DNA of 39,656 bases from a virus, in the IMG/VR virus record IMGVR_UViG_3300012096_000011, positions 1 to 39,656 of that record. One strand, given 5' to 3'. Numbering within the stretch: position 1 is the first letter of the stretch; each line of letters begins with the position of its first letter. The notes beneath the pieces are model-generated. The model had not been told where the DNA came from and ran no database searches. It was given only the letters and a program-made list of their open reading frames with translations. Positions 21,473 through 31,300 of the stretch are shown one piece after another. A program made the position numbers and the translations under genes.

Positions 21473-21736
21473 ATGAGTAAAGATTTTCTTCGCGAGTTTG
21501 GTCCTGAGCGCCGAATAGACCAAGGCCCTTCTGGGGGAGGAGACCCGGGGCGAAGGGATGTGTTTGGGTATGCTCCACCGGTGGGACCGATTGGGGTTAT
21601 GGACACTTCGCCGGTTGGCTTGGGCGGAAAGAACCTTGGCAATCGCGGCTCCCAGGAATCTCGAAATGTGTTCGGCGATGGCGCTGGTGGGATGGCTAGC
21701 AATGGCCATCGCTGCGTGGTTCAAGGTCGATACTAA
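21473..21736 (+). CDS. Small Gly-rich 'GPER' protein B (87 aa)
   Basis: MSKDFLREFGPERRIDQGPS... shares the start pattern of 21185-21457; then Gly/Pro-rich to VFGDGAGGMASNGHRCVVQG. Preceded by GCGAGGAGG. Ends TAATG into the tail-tube gene. Probably disordered; unknown role. Confidence 0.55.
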   Translation: MSKDFLREFGPERRIDQGPSGGGDPGRRDVFGYAPPVGPIGVMDTSPVGLGGKNLGNRGSQESRNVFGDGAGGMASNGHRCVVQGRY

Positions 21737-22548
21737 TGACCTCCCAGACCGATATCGCCAACCGAGCGCTGGCTCTTATCGGTACGCGCTCTCAGATAGC
21801 CTCACTTACCGAGCAGAGTAATGAGGCTATTCAAACCAACATTTGGATCGACACCTGCCGGCGGGAGCTCTTGCGGCTTGCGCCTTGGAACTCTGCAAGG
21901 AACTACAACTCCTTGACCCTGATTTGTGCCGCTCCAGGTACGCCGGAGAATCCAACCACAGGAGCCCCGCAATGGGTGAAGGGCCAACCCCCACCGCCAT
22001 GGATTTACGAGTATGCATACCCATCGGATTGTATTCGGCCCCTTTTCGTGGTACCGCAATTCACTACGGGCTTCTCTGGAGGAGTTCCCATCACAACCGC
22101 AGTTACTGGAGGGGCTCCACAGTTCTGGAATGGGCCTCCGGTACGGTTCCAGGTTGGGCTTGATCAAGTCCTCAACGGTGTCCCTGCGGTTGGGGGTCCA
22201 GACGTAAAGGTGATTTGGACCAACCAGGAGTTCGCGATCCTGTCTTATCTAAAGGATATCTCCAACATTGACGTAATGGATGATCAACTCCAAGGGGCTT
22301 GGGCGAGTTACCTCGCCTCCAAGCTCGCTATTGCCTTAACCGGCGATAAGGGCTTGGCCAACCTCAGGATCAAGGACGCGAATAATATGATCCAAGTGGC
22401 CCGGGTTGGTGACGGGAATGAGGGATTGACCATCAACGATGTAACGCCAGATTTCATCCGGACCCGGGGAGTTGACTTTGCAGAGGACTTCTCTTGGAGC
22501 CCGAATATGGGGATCTTCGATTGGGGCGGGCTCCTGGCAACATACTGA
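21736..22548 (+). CDS. Tail tubular protein A (T7 gp11-like adaptor)
   Basis: 270 residues. MTSQTDIANRALALIGTRSQ and CRRELLRLAPWNSARNYNSL are hallmarks of podovirus tubular protein A/adaptor subunits. Then WIYEYAYPSDCIRPLFVVP, ISNIDVMDDQLQGAWASYLA and SKLAIALTGDKGLA. It forms the ring between portal and nozzle. Starts inside the previous stop. The nozzle gene follows. Confidence 0.82.
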   Translation: MTSQTDIANRALALIGTRSQIASLTEQSNEAIQTNIWIDTCRRELLRLAPWNSARNYNSLTLICAAPGTPENPTTGAPQWVKGQPPPPWIYEYAYPSDCIRPLFVVPQFTTGFSGGVPITTAVTGGAPQFWNGPPVRFQVGLDQVLNGVPAVGGPDVKVIWTNQEFAILSYLKDISNIDVMDDQLQGAWASYLASKLAIALTGDKGLANLRIKDANNMIQVARVGDGNEGLTINDVTPDFIRTRGVDFAEDFSWSPNMGIFDWGGLLATY

Positions 22549-22568
22549 GGGAACTTAGGAGAATCACT

Positions 22569-22598
22569 ATGGTGAGTTTTCTGCATTCAATCGTATAA
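22569..22598 (+). CDS. Nine-codon leader in frame with the tail nozzle gene
   Basis: MVSFLHSIV followed by TAA (22596-22598), with a good AGGAGA upstream of the ATG. The frame continues directly into TTG GAG GGT..., the start of 22599-25193. Either the leader couples translation to the TTG by reinitiation, or TAA is read through or is a mutation. See findings. Confidence 0.5.
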   Translation: MVSFLHSIV

Positions 22599-25193
22599 TT
22601 GGAGGGTGCTCAAATTTCAGAGAACATTATACAAGCAAGCTTTAGCTCGGGCGAACTCGCACCTTCAATATTTGCGAGAACCGATCTGGCTGCCTACCAC
22701 ACTGGGCTTGCCGTTTGCCGCAACTTCTTCGTTGACTATCGCTCAGGGATCTCCACTCGATCTGGAACCAAGTTCGTAATTCAATGTCTTAAGTCCTCTA
22801 CCGCTGTTCGTCTGATCGGCTTCTCTCAATCCGTTACCACGACCTACGTGATCGAATTCGGTGACCGCTATTGTCGGTTCATCTCTAATGGTGCTCCGGT
22901 TCTTGAATCCCCATTTGGAATCACTTCCATCACTCAAGGAGCCCCCGCCACCGCCAACATCCCAGGGAATAACTTCGTCTCAGGGGATTGGATCTTCATC
23001 ACTGGCGTAGTCGGGATGCTCGCTATCAATGGCCGGTTTGCCCAAGTTGGCTCTGCCATTGGGGCGGTGGTGACTTTGCTTGATGTTAACGGAAACCCGA
23101 TCAACTCGACCAACTTCTCGGCCTATTCCGGAGGAGGGACTGCTTCTAGGGTTTATACAATCGTCTCTCCTTATGCCGCAGCCGATCTTGCCTTGATTAA
23201 GTTCGTCCAAAGCGTTAGCGTTCTATTCATAACCCATCCGCTCTACCCGCCAAAAACCTTGTCCTTTCTCGCTCCAACTAATTGGGCCTTTGCTTCTATT
23301 GTTTTTGGCACCACCATCGATGCCCCAACCGGTCTCGTTGGCGTTGCCTCATCCGCTGGAACGGCCAACTATTCGTACGAAGTCACCGCCGTTGATGCCT
23401 CTGGCCAAGAGAGCCTTCCCTCGGCTGCTGCCGCGGTGAATGGGGCTGTGAATATTGGCACTACAGCCGGGACTATCTCGCTGACTTGGAACTCTGTAGC
23501 ATCAGCGGTGACCTATAACCTGTACAAGGCCGAACTCTCGGTTGCTGGAGCGGTACCGTCCGGTGTGAGTTATGGGTTCATCGGCTTCTCCTCTGGAACC
23601 AGCTTCGTCGATTCCAACATCGTCCCAGACTTCACTACCACCCCAGAGGTCGTCAACAATCTCCCATTCGCCAATGGCAACAACCCAGGCTCTGTGGTCT
23701 TCTTCCAACAACGCGCCTACTACGCCTCCTCAACCTCTCAGCCAGCCACCTTTTGGGGATCTCAGCCAGGGCAATTTAACAACTTCAACTTCTCAACCCC
23801 AATCCAAGCCTCTGATGAAATCACTGGAACCATTGTTTCGACTCAGCTAAACTCGATCCGTTACATGCTCCCGATGCCCGGAGGGTTAGTCTTTGGCACC
23901 GGTCGAGCGGCCTTTACCCTATCCGCAGGTTCTGGAACCAACGCCACTATCGGAGTCACCCCAGCTAACGCTACGATAACCCCTCAAGCCTATAATGGTT
24001 CTAGTGATGTCCCGCCGATTGTCGTTAACGAAGATATCCTATATGTCCAGGCAAAGGGCTCGATCGTACGGGACCTTTCCTACAACATCTACGTCGCAAT
24101 CTACACCGGGACAGATATCTCAATCAAGTCCAATCACCTCTTCTTCGGACACGGAATTAGGGAGTGGACCTACGCCGAAGAGCCATTCAAGGTTGTCTGG
24201 TCCGTTAGAGATGATGGTATTCTCCTCTCGCTGACCTTTATGAAAGAGCAGCAGATGATTGGTTGGGCGAGGCATGACACCCTTGGTCTTTACCAATCTG
24301 TGACTAGCGTGCAGGAGGGGCAGGTTGATGCGGCTTACTTTGTGGTAACCAGATTCGTTGGGGGGAATACTGTACAGTGGATCGAGCGGCAGCAACAGAG
24401 GATATTCACCTATGGTGCAGAGGATGCTTGGAGTGTGGATTGTGGCACGCAATCGAGTCTTCCCACCCCAGCCGCCAACTTAGTGGTAAGCTCGTCTGTA
24501 GGGAATGCAACCTTTACTGCGTCAGTGGGAGTGTTCAGTTCTTCGAGTGTGGGACAAGTTCTTCGTGCTGGCGGAGGAATAGCAACAATAACAGGGTTTA
24601 GCTCTTCTACCCAGATTACGGGAACTATAACCCAGCCAATAACCCAGGTTATCCCAAACGATCCAAATCGCACTCCAGTTCCTTTTGCCTCCGGTTCGTG
24701 GTCCCTTGCAACTCCGGCGACGAAATTCTTTGGCTTTGACTATTTAATCGGCCAAAGAATCTCAATCCTTGCGGATGGTGGGGTTAGCCCTAGCCAAGTA
24801 GTAGCAGGCGATGGGTCAATTACCCTTCCCTCCCCCGCTACCAAGGTGGTCGGTGGCTTTGGCTATCAATGTCAAGCGCAAACCATGCCATTGGATGTTG
24901 GGGAGCCGACGGTTATAGGAAAGCGCAAGAAGATAGGAGCGGTGAATCTGATTTTGGCTAACACCCGTGGGCTTAAGGTTGGGCGGAACTTCAATTCAGT
25001 AATTGGGCTCAAGGACCAGAACATTGGGGTTCAACTCAACCAAGCAATTCCATTGCAGACGGCCAACGTCCACTTCGTGATCGACCCGCTTTGGGATGTT
25101 CCAGGGCAAATTTGTTTTCAGATTGACGATCCATTGCCCGCGACGATTCTTGGAGTAGTGCCGGAGATTGTGATTGGTGACTCTGTTAAATAA
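22599..25193 (+). CDS. Tail tubular protein B (T7 gp12-like nozzle)
   Basis: 864 residues counted from the TTG at 22599, which immediately follows an in-frame TAA and has no ribosome site of its own. The start NIIQASFSSGELAPSIFART and the RNFFVDYRSGISTRSGTKFV segment are diagnostic of nozzle proteins. Also VFFQQRAYYASSTSQPATFW and a long beta-rich centre. The region around residues 245-350 (ANYSYEVTAVDASGQESLPS) reads as a fibronectin-III-like domain. It makes the hexameric tail tip. Confidence 0.85.
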   Translation: MEGAQISENIIQASFSSGELAPSIFARTDLAAYHTGLAVCRNFFVDYRSGISTRSGTKFVIQCLKSSTAVRLIGFSQSVTTTYVIEFGDRYCRFISNGAPVLESPFGITSITQGAPATANIPGNNFVSGDWIFITGVVGMLAINGRFAQVGSAIGAVVTLLDVNGNPINSTNFSAYSGGGTASRVYTIVSPYAAADLALIKFVQSVSVLFITHPLYPPKTLSFLAPTNWAFASIVFGTTIDAPTGLVGVASSAGTANYSYEVTAVDASGQESLPSAAAAVNGAVNIGTTAGTISLTWNSVASAVTYNLYKAELSVAGAVPSGVSYGFIGFSSGTSFVDSNIVPDFTTTPEVVNNLPFANGNNPGSVVFFQQRAYYASSTSQPATFWGSQPGQFNNFNFSTPIQASDEITGTIVSTQLNSIRYMLPMPGGLVFGTGRAAFTLSAGSGTNATIGVTPANATITPQAYNGSSDVPPIVVNEDILYVQAKGSIVRDLSYNIYVAIYTGTDISIKSNHLFFGHGIREWTYAEEPFKVVWSVRDDGILLSLTFMKEQQMIGWARHDTLGLYQSVTSVQEGQVDAAYFVVTRFVGGNTVQWIERQQQRIFTYGAEDAWSVDCGTQSSLPTPAANLVVSSSVGNATFTASVGVFSSSSVGQVLRAGGGIATITGFSSSTQITGTITQPITQVIPNDPNRTPVPFASGSWSLATPATKFFGFDYLIGQRISILADGGVSPSQVVAGDGSITLPSPATKVVGGFGYQCQAQTMPLDVGEPTVIGKRKKIGAVNLILANTRGLKVGRNFNSVIGLKDQNIGVQLNQAIPLQTANVHFVIDPLWDVPGQICFQIDDPLPATILGVVPEIVIGDSVK

Positions 25194-25287
25194 ACTCAAA
25201 CGCTTTTGGCGAATGCGCCACGCTGGGTATAGAGCTTGGAGAAAGGCGATGGTTGAAAAACATAGTTCTCCGAGGGAGAATCGATGA
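25177..25287 (+). CDS. Small basic protein (36 aa)
   Basis: MTLLNKLKRFWRMRHAGYRA... from GTG at 25177, overlapping the nozzle 3' end; stop shared with the next ATG (ATGA). Strongly basic. Its coding status rests on the coupling and a GGAGA about 9 bases upstream. Confidence 0.4.
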   Translation: MTLLNKLKRFWRMRHAGYRAWRKAMVEKHSSPRENR

Positions 25288-25673
25288 AGGTCGAAGTAGT
25301 TCGAACATCCGATTTCGATGTCGCCTCGATGGTAGCCCGAAGCTCTCATCCAGAAGGGGAAGAGATTGTTCGGGATTTTGTTAAACGAAGTCTTGTGGTC
25401 TTTGTTGGAAAGGCTGATGGAGTTGAGGCTTGTGTGGTTGGGTTGATTCCAGAAACAATTCTCTCGGATAGGGCCTATCTCTGGATGCTCCACACCGATA
25501 TTTGCGAGGCCCATCCGTTGCGGTTTGTTCGTTGGTCTAGGCGGGTCATAGCTGAGCTTCCTTATCGAGAACTCTTTGGGCATTGTGTGAATGCTACCTC
25601 TAGGCAATGGCTGGAATGGTTGGGGGCGGAGTTTGTTAATGAGAACTCGTTTAGGATAGCTAAAGATGGCTGA
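25284..25673 (+). CDS. GNAT-like / T7 gp13-like protein
   Basis: 129 residues after GAGGGAG. VVFVGKADGVEACVVGLIPE, AYLWMLHTDICEAHPLRFVR and a C-terminal VNATSRQWLEWLGAEFV fit the small N-acetyltransferase-like proteins that stand in the T7 gene 13 position (internal virion assembly). No clear acetyl-CoA loop is visible, so enzymatic activity is doubtful. It overlaps the next gene by 8 bp. Confidence 0.65.
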   Translation: MKVEVVRTSDFDVASMVARSSHPEGEEIVRDFVKRSLVVFVGKADGVEACVVGLIPETILSDRAYLWMLHTDICEAHPLRFVRWSRRVIAELPYRELFGHCVNATSRQWLEWLGAEFVNENSFRIAKDG

Positions 25674-26208
25674 TCCTGCTAGCTTAGCAATGGCTTCTAT
25701 TGGCTCCTCTGCCGCAGGTGGAATCACTGGGGCTATTGGCTCGATCTTTGGTGGTGAAGCCAAGTCTGAGATGTATACTTATCAGGCTGGCATCGCCGCG
25801 ATGAATGCGAAGATCGCGAAGCAGAATGCGGATTATGAAACGTCTCTTGGAGAGGTTCAGGCCCAGCAATTGGGAATGAAAACTAGAGCTCAGATTGGGG
25901 AAACCCGAGCTATCCAAGGAGCATCGGGGCTCGACCTTAACTCTGGCTCTAATCTTGAGGTTCGGGTCTCTGAGGCCGAGCTTGGGGTTCAAGACCAAGC
26001 TATGATTCGCTCTAACGCAGCGAGGCGGGCTTATGGCCAAGAGATCATCGCCGCACAGGAAACTGCTCAATCGAACCTTGATATGATGGCGGCGAGCAAT
26101 GCAAAGACTGAGGGCTTTATTGGGGCTGCGAGTTCGATCTTGGGGGCTGGGGGGAGCGTTTCGAGCAAGTGGTTGCAGGCCGGGCAAATGGGGGTTCCAG
26201 GATTCTAG
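25666..26208 (+). CDS. Internal virion protein (T7 gp14-like)
   Basis: 180 residues. A Gly/Ala-rich hydrophobic N-terminus (AMASIGSSAAGGITGAIGSI) leads into long Ala/Gln/Glu helices (AAMNAKIAKQNADYETSLGE; AQIGETRAIQGASGLDLNSG). This pattern and position match the first ejection protein of T7-like phages, which enters the outer membrane during DNA delivery. Confidence 0.7.
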   Translation: MADPASLAMASIGSSAAGGITGAIGSIFGGEAKSEMYTYQAGIAAMNAKIAKQNADYETSLGEVQAQQLGMKTRAQIGETRAIQGASGLDLNSGSNLEVRVSEAELGVQDQAMIRSNAARRAYGQEIIAAQETAQSNLDMMAASNAKTEGFIGAASSILGAGGSVSSKWLQAGQMGVPGF

Positions 26209-28335
26209 ATGCCCAAAGTTCCGTACGCCCCTCTTCCTGATGTAGCCCCAGCCAATGCCCCAGCTCCACTCCTCAACATCCAAACCCCACCTGACGCCTT
26301 TGGAGTTGGGATCGCTAACGCAGTTAAAGGTCTTGGGTCCACGATGGACCAGGTTGGGGGAGAGCTATTCCAACGTGCCACGGCCTTTCAACAACTTCGA
26401 AACGAGACCGAATCAACAGAAGCGGTAACCCGATACGAGAAGGAGGCTGGGCTCCTTCATGCTAATTTCTCATCCCTCCAAGGCAAGAACGCTCCCGCAG
26501 TGTTTGAACAATACCAATCCGACCTGGACGCTAAGCGTCAGTCCATTCGAGATGGGCTTTCTAATGATTTCGCCCGGCGAATGTACGATCGAAATGCGAA
26601 TTCGATCATGGGACGATCTATCTTCAATGGTGCTGGCCATGCAGCGACCCAGAACAAGATCGCGGTGGATGGAGCGGCGAAGGCGAGGATAGAGGGGTTA
26701 AAGGACACGATTCAGCAGAACCCGAAGGACGATACGGTTTACAACGATTCCCTTGCCGAGGTTGATCGCAGAGTTGAGGAGCGTGGAGCAGTTCAAGGAT
26801 GGAGTGATGATCAAATCGCTCAGCAGAAGGCGCTTGAGCGAAGCGGAGTAATGCGATCGAAGATTGAAGGCACCATACATACTGATCCGCTTAAAGCCCA
26901 AGCTATGTTTCAGGCCAGTCGTTATGCTATGCATTCGACCGATATTGAACACCTGGAGCAGAAGATTCAGAACGGAGTTCGTGGAGTTGTTCAACGGAAC
27001 GTCTCCGATGCGGTGAACAAGGGTTGGGCTCCATATATGACCCCGAGGGCCATCTCTAGGGCCGAAGGAGTTCAGGAGCCCTTAACTCGAATAATCCAAG
27101 AGGCCCAGAGAGCGCATCCAGAACTTCAATTTACGATCGGGGGGAAGGGTGGAGTTCGAACCCCCAATGAGCAAGCGGCCTTGGTGGCGCAAGGGGTTTC
27201 CAAAACCCTGCAAAGTGATCACCTTTCTGCGAAGGCCATTGATATCGTCCCAGTGATTAACGGAAAGGAGGACTACAATGCGGACTATGCTCCATACATC
27301 CGAGCAGTTGAGGAAGCCTCCCAAAGGCTCGGAATTCCCCTCAAGCCAAAGTCCGAAGCCTTCAAGTCCTGGGATCCTGGGCACTTCGCTTTGCCATCAG
27401 ACTATGACGTTGGCTCAGCACCTAAGCGTGTGGAGGAGCCAGAGCAATCAAGGATCGATCGAGGAACCAAATATGTAAGGGATCATCCTTTGTTCCAAGA
27501 CGATCCTTACATCGAGGATCTTACCAAGAACCGGATTCAAACGGACTTCAATCGGGCCAGATCAGTTGCGAGGGAAACCAATCTTGATAACATGGAGCTA
27601 ACCGCTCAAGGAATTATGGATCGGGGGGATGGAAAGCCTGCGGCAAACATAGACGAGTTTATGGCTAACGCGAAAAGCAAAGCTGCTTTTGACGCCCTTC
27701 GTCCAGATCAGCAAATAGCTGTGGCTAGGCGGATCAAAACCTATAATGACTCGCTCAAAGAGCAAACTGATCTTGCGACCAAGTTTCGCTTGCAAGGAAT
27801 GGCAGATGATGATCCGAATAAATTCCTCCAGATCGATCCATTGGATGAGAAGCTTAAGCTCTCCGACTCAGATCGAAAAGCCATCTTCTCACTCCAGCAG
27901 AAAATCCGTAAGAACCCAGAAAAGGATCCGCAAGTCAATCGAGCCTTAACTATTCTATCGCCAATGATCAACGATCCGGATCGAGGGATTGATAAAAAGA
28001 ATAACCCAGATCAGTTCTGGTTGTTTAAGGGAGCTCTTCAGGATGCGCTCCAAACTGAGCAGCAAAGGAATGGAGGAAAGCCGGTTGGGTTCGATGAGAT
28101 TCAGAAGATCGGGAAGCGATTGATGTATGGGATGGTTACTCAGGGTTGGTTTACCCAAGGACAAGAACCTTTGTTCAACATAGGAAAGAGCTTGCCTGGG
28201 GGAAGCTTGCAGCGAGATGTAATTCGATCAGAGTTGATGAAGAAGAGTCCAGGGTTTGTGGTCACGGACCAAGACATTGATCGCGAAGCGGCGAGGCAGG
28301 CTTATAACAAGCTCAGGGCCAAAGAGAAGCCATGA
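26209..28335 (+). CDS. Internal virion protein with M15 peptidase domain
   Basis: 708 residues. The N-terminal 250 residues are helical. Residues ~280-400 form a D-Ala-D-Ala/L-Ala-D-Glu peptidase M15-type domain: GVRTPNEQAALVAQ, then the zinc motif SDHLSAKAIDIVP (SxHxxxxAxD) and WDPGHFAL with the second His. The rest is helical and charged. It would cut peptidoglycan cross-links so that ejection proteins and DNA can pass; T7 uses a transglycosylase on gp16 instead. It follows 25666-26208 with no gap. Confidence 0.78.
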   Translation: MPKVPYAPLPDVAPANAPAPLLNIQTPPDAFGVGIANAVKGLGSTMDQVGGELFQRATAFQQLRNETESTEAVTRYEKEAGLLHANFSSLQGKNAPAVFEQYQSDLDAKRQSIRDGLSNDFARRMYDRNANSIMGRSIFNGAGHAATQNKIAVDGAAKARIEGLKDTIQQNPKDDTVYNDSLAEVDRRVEERGAVQGWSDDQIAQQKALERSGVMRSKIEGTIHTDPLKAQAMFQASRYAMHSTDIEHLEQKIQNGVRGVVQRNVSDAVNKGWAPYMTPRAISRAEGVQEPLTRIIQEAQRAHPELQFTIGGKGGVRTPNEQAALVAQGVSKTLQSDHLSAKAIDIVPVINGKEDYNADYAPYIRAVEEASQRLGIPLKPKSEAFKSWDPGHFALPSDYDVGSAPKRVEEPEQSRIDRGTKYVRDHPLFQDDPYIEDLTKNRIQTDFNRARSVARETNLDNMELTAQGIMDRGDGKPAANIDEFMANAKSKAAFDALRPDQQIAVARRIKTYNDSLKEQTDLATKFRLQGMADDDPNKFLQIDPLDEKLKLSDSDRKAIFSLQQKIRKNPEKDPQVNRALTILSPMINDPDRGIDKKNNPDQFWLFKGALQDALQTEQQRNGGKPVGFDEIQKIGKRLMYGMVTQGWFTQGQEPLFNIGKSLPGGSLQRDVIRSELMKKSPGFVVTDQDIDREAARQAYNKLRAKEKP

Positions 28336-31300
28336 CCAACGTCTACGACTTCGATCAAGCCCGAAGACTGTGGCAGAACTCTGCCTCTGCCCAGCTTGAT
28401 GGATCGTTGGATAAGAATCCAGATGATGTTGCGAAAGCCTTTAACTATTCGAAGGATACTAGGGTTGATCCATCAACCATTCACGAGAACCTTGACGAGT
28501 TCGAGCAAGATTATAAATCTGGTCTCGCTTCACGGCTAATTCGTGATAACCCGACCATCGCTTCCTTCATCAACGCTCATCCCCTCCATGCGGGGTTGAT
28601 CCACGACGACCTTGGGCGGTTAGATCAACTCACTGAGACCTTGGGGAAGATCCATCAATCTGGTGGGGATTCTCCGCTCAAGCAAGGGGTTAAGGGCTTT
28701 GCGGAGGGCTTTGGCGCTCAGGGCTTTGGCCATTGGCAAGAGACTCTATCGCCTGAGATGAAGGCCTTGAGCGAGAAGTATCCAATCTCCTCCCAGCTCT
28801 GGACCTTACTTGGAGTCCCGATTGAAGTTGGGATGCGAGGGTTTGCGGGCATCTTGCAAGGAGCTAAAGCTACTGTTAAGGGAGTTGCTAGACAAACTGG
28901 GGCTAGTGATCAATCAGCGGAAAGCTTTGCCAACGAGATGGCTGGAATGCTTGAGTTCCATCTCATGGGTGGTGGGCCGCAGGTGCCTAGGGCTGGGGAG
29001 CTAAAATCCCCAAAGATCGAGGTCGCTAAGGTTGAAGAACCAGATCTAATCGATCCTTCCCGCCGCTCCTTTCTAAAGGGTGCCGCAGCGGCTGGGGCAG
29101 CGGCAGCACTACCTAAAGGGGTTATCAAAGGACCGTTAGAAACCCTGATCCCTGAGCGTTTGATGGATCCAGAGACTCCCCAGCGCATTGCTCGACAGGC
29201 AATCTATTCAATGGGAGGTGATAAACAACAGGCGTTAGAATACCTGCTTGAAAGGGCTGCTAAGGGAAAGGGCTTTGCTGCTAAAGCTAGTGCTAATGCG
29301 GCGGAGATGATTCGCTCTGGATGGATTGATAAACTTCCAAGCATTTCTCAAACTATGATCGAGCAGACTCGATCTATTGATCAAGCCCTTGAGACTATTC
29401 GAAGAGAGGCTCAGACTCTTCGCCCTTATCTCGAAGCCGGGGAAGAACCGCCTGCTGGTGTTAGTGATATCGTTGATAAGGCCAAGGAGGAACAAGCCAA
29501 GCTCGATCAGAAAGCCCTTAGCGATGCAGTCTCGGATGCTGATTCTACCGCCCTGAAAGAGCGAAGTCCGGAGAAGTTTAGGGAGTTTCTTGAACCATCT
29601 CCGGATGTATCGATTAGAATCTCTGTTGAGGCTATCCGAAAGCTCTATGGAGATAAGGTCCCAGAGGCTGGGGACAATCTCTTGGGCTGGATTCCGGACC
29701 TTGCGATTAAGCTTGCTAATGAAGAAGCCGTTGGAGGAGGTGTTGAGGTTTCGCATAAGGACTTTCTAACCAATATTGATAAGGAGGTTTATAAGGCCTT
29801 AAAGGATGATATTTCGTTAAGGGATGGAGCGAGTGTTAATGAGTTGAAAGAGCTTGGGGAGTCCAAGGCTGGCATCGAGAAGCCAGATCCTAGTGATCCT
29901 GCCCTCAACTCCATTCGCAAAGGCGCTGGGTTGGAGCCGCCAGAGAAGATAATGGCCGCGGCAAAGCTAGAGCCTCCAATTGAGCCGCCAACAGTTCCGC
30001 CATCTAGTGGTGAAGAGCCCCCTTCTGAGTCTTCTCGCAATTCTCGAATCTTCACCTCCGCTAAGGCCTTTGGGAGAACCGAGAAAGAGCTTCGCAAATA
30101 CAATGAGCTTATCGCCAAGCGCGACGAAGAGGATGTAGCATGGAGAGCAAAGAGGGCAGAACGCCAAGCAAAACTAGAGAACAGCGAAGCTTGGAAGGAA
30201 GAAGCTTCATCAATCCGCCCAGAGGTGAGGGAGGAGATTGTATCTCGGTCAGACGTAGCGGCCCATCAGCTTTTCTCGGAGGGGAAATACGTTGGCCAAA
30301 CGTTGGAGCGGAAGCCGAAGCTAGCAAGGGATAACCTAACAGAGGAACAGATCAATACTCTCCCACCAGATATGATCTCAAGTCGAGGCCTTCACCCTGA
30401 CGACGTGGCCAATATGTTTGGGTTTAGTTCTGGAAATGATCTTGTTAACTCTATTGCCGCGCTAGAACGCGAAGCGGAAGGCCAAAGAGGAGACATTGTT
30501 AGACGATTAGTCAACGCGGAGGTTGAGCGTAGAGTCCAGGCCAAGCTTGGTTCATCTGCCGCCGATCTCTTGGATGAAGCCAAGGACCATGCTCTATCCT
30601 TGACCCAGATGGAGATGCTACACGAACAGACTCTAACGCTTGGGACTCAGCTTGGCGTAGAGCTCCCACTTTCCAAATCTCGAATGGATTGGGGAGCTCA
30701 TAACCTCCTAAACGAGAAGCGCTTTGGTGGGCTAAAGTCTGATCGCTTGTTGGCCGAAGCCGGCAAGGCCGGAAGGAGAGTTGAGAAAGCCCTTCTTGGT
30801 GATGATACCCTTGAAGCCTTCAAAGCCGCGCAGCAACAGTACACCCTCGCCCAGATGGCGAGCGGGGCGCGAGCCATCGAGAAGGAGAAGAAAGCCTTTG
30901 AGAAGCAAGCAAAGACGTTTTCCAAGCGCGAGGTGGATGGAATCGATCCAGAGTACACCAACTGGGTCCACGATATCCTCATCCGGGTTGGCCGAGATGT
31001 TTCCCGCTACCAAGAAGATCTTCGTACCGAGATCGCAGCACAAGAGTCCAAGACACTATCCGACTTCCTGGACAAGAAGGAAGGTATGGGGTACGAGATC
31101 TCGATCCCGGAGTTCTTGGTCGATTCGGCCTTCAAGAAACCACTCGAAGATATGTCTGTTCGTGATGCACGTCAGGTTATGAATGCGGTTAAGAGTTTGA
31201 TCAAGGCCGGAAGAGATGAGAAGAAGATTGGAGTCACTGGCGAGCGGATGGATAAGAAAGAGTTTATCGCTAAGGCAGTGCAGCAACTCTCTGAGCTTGG

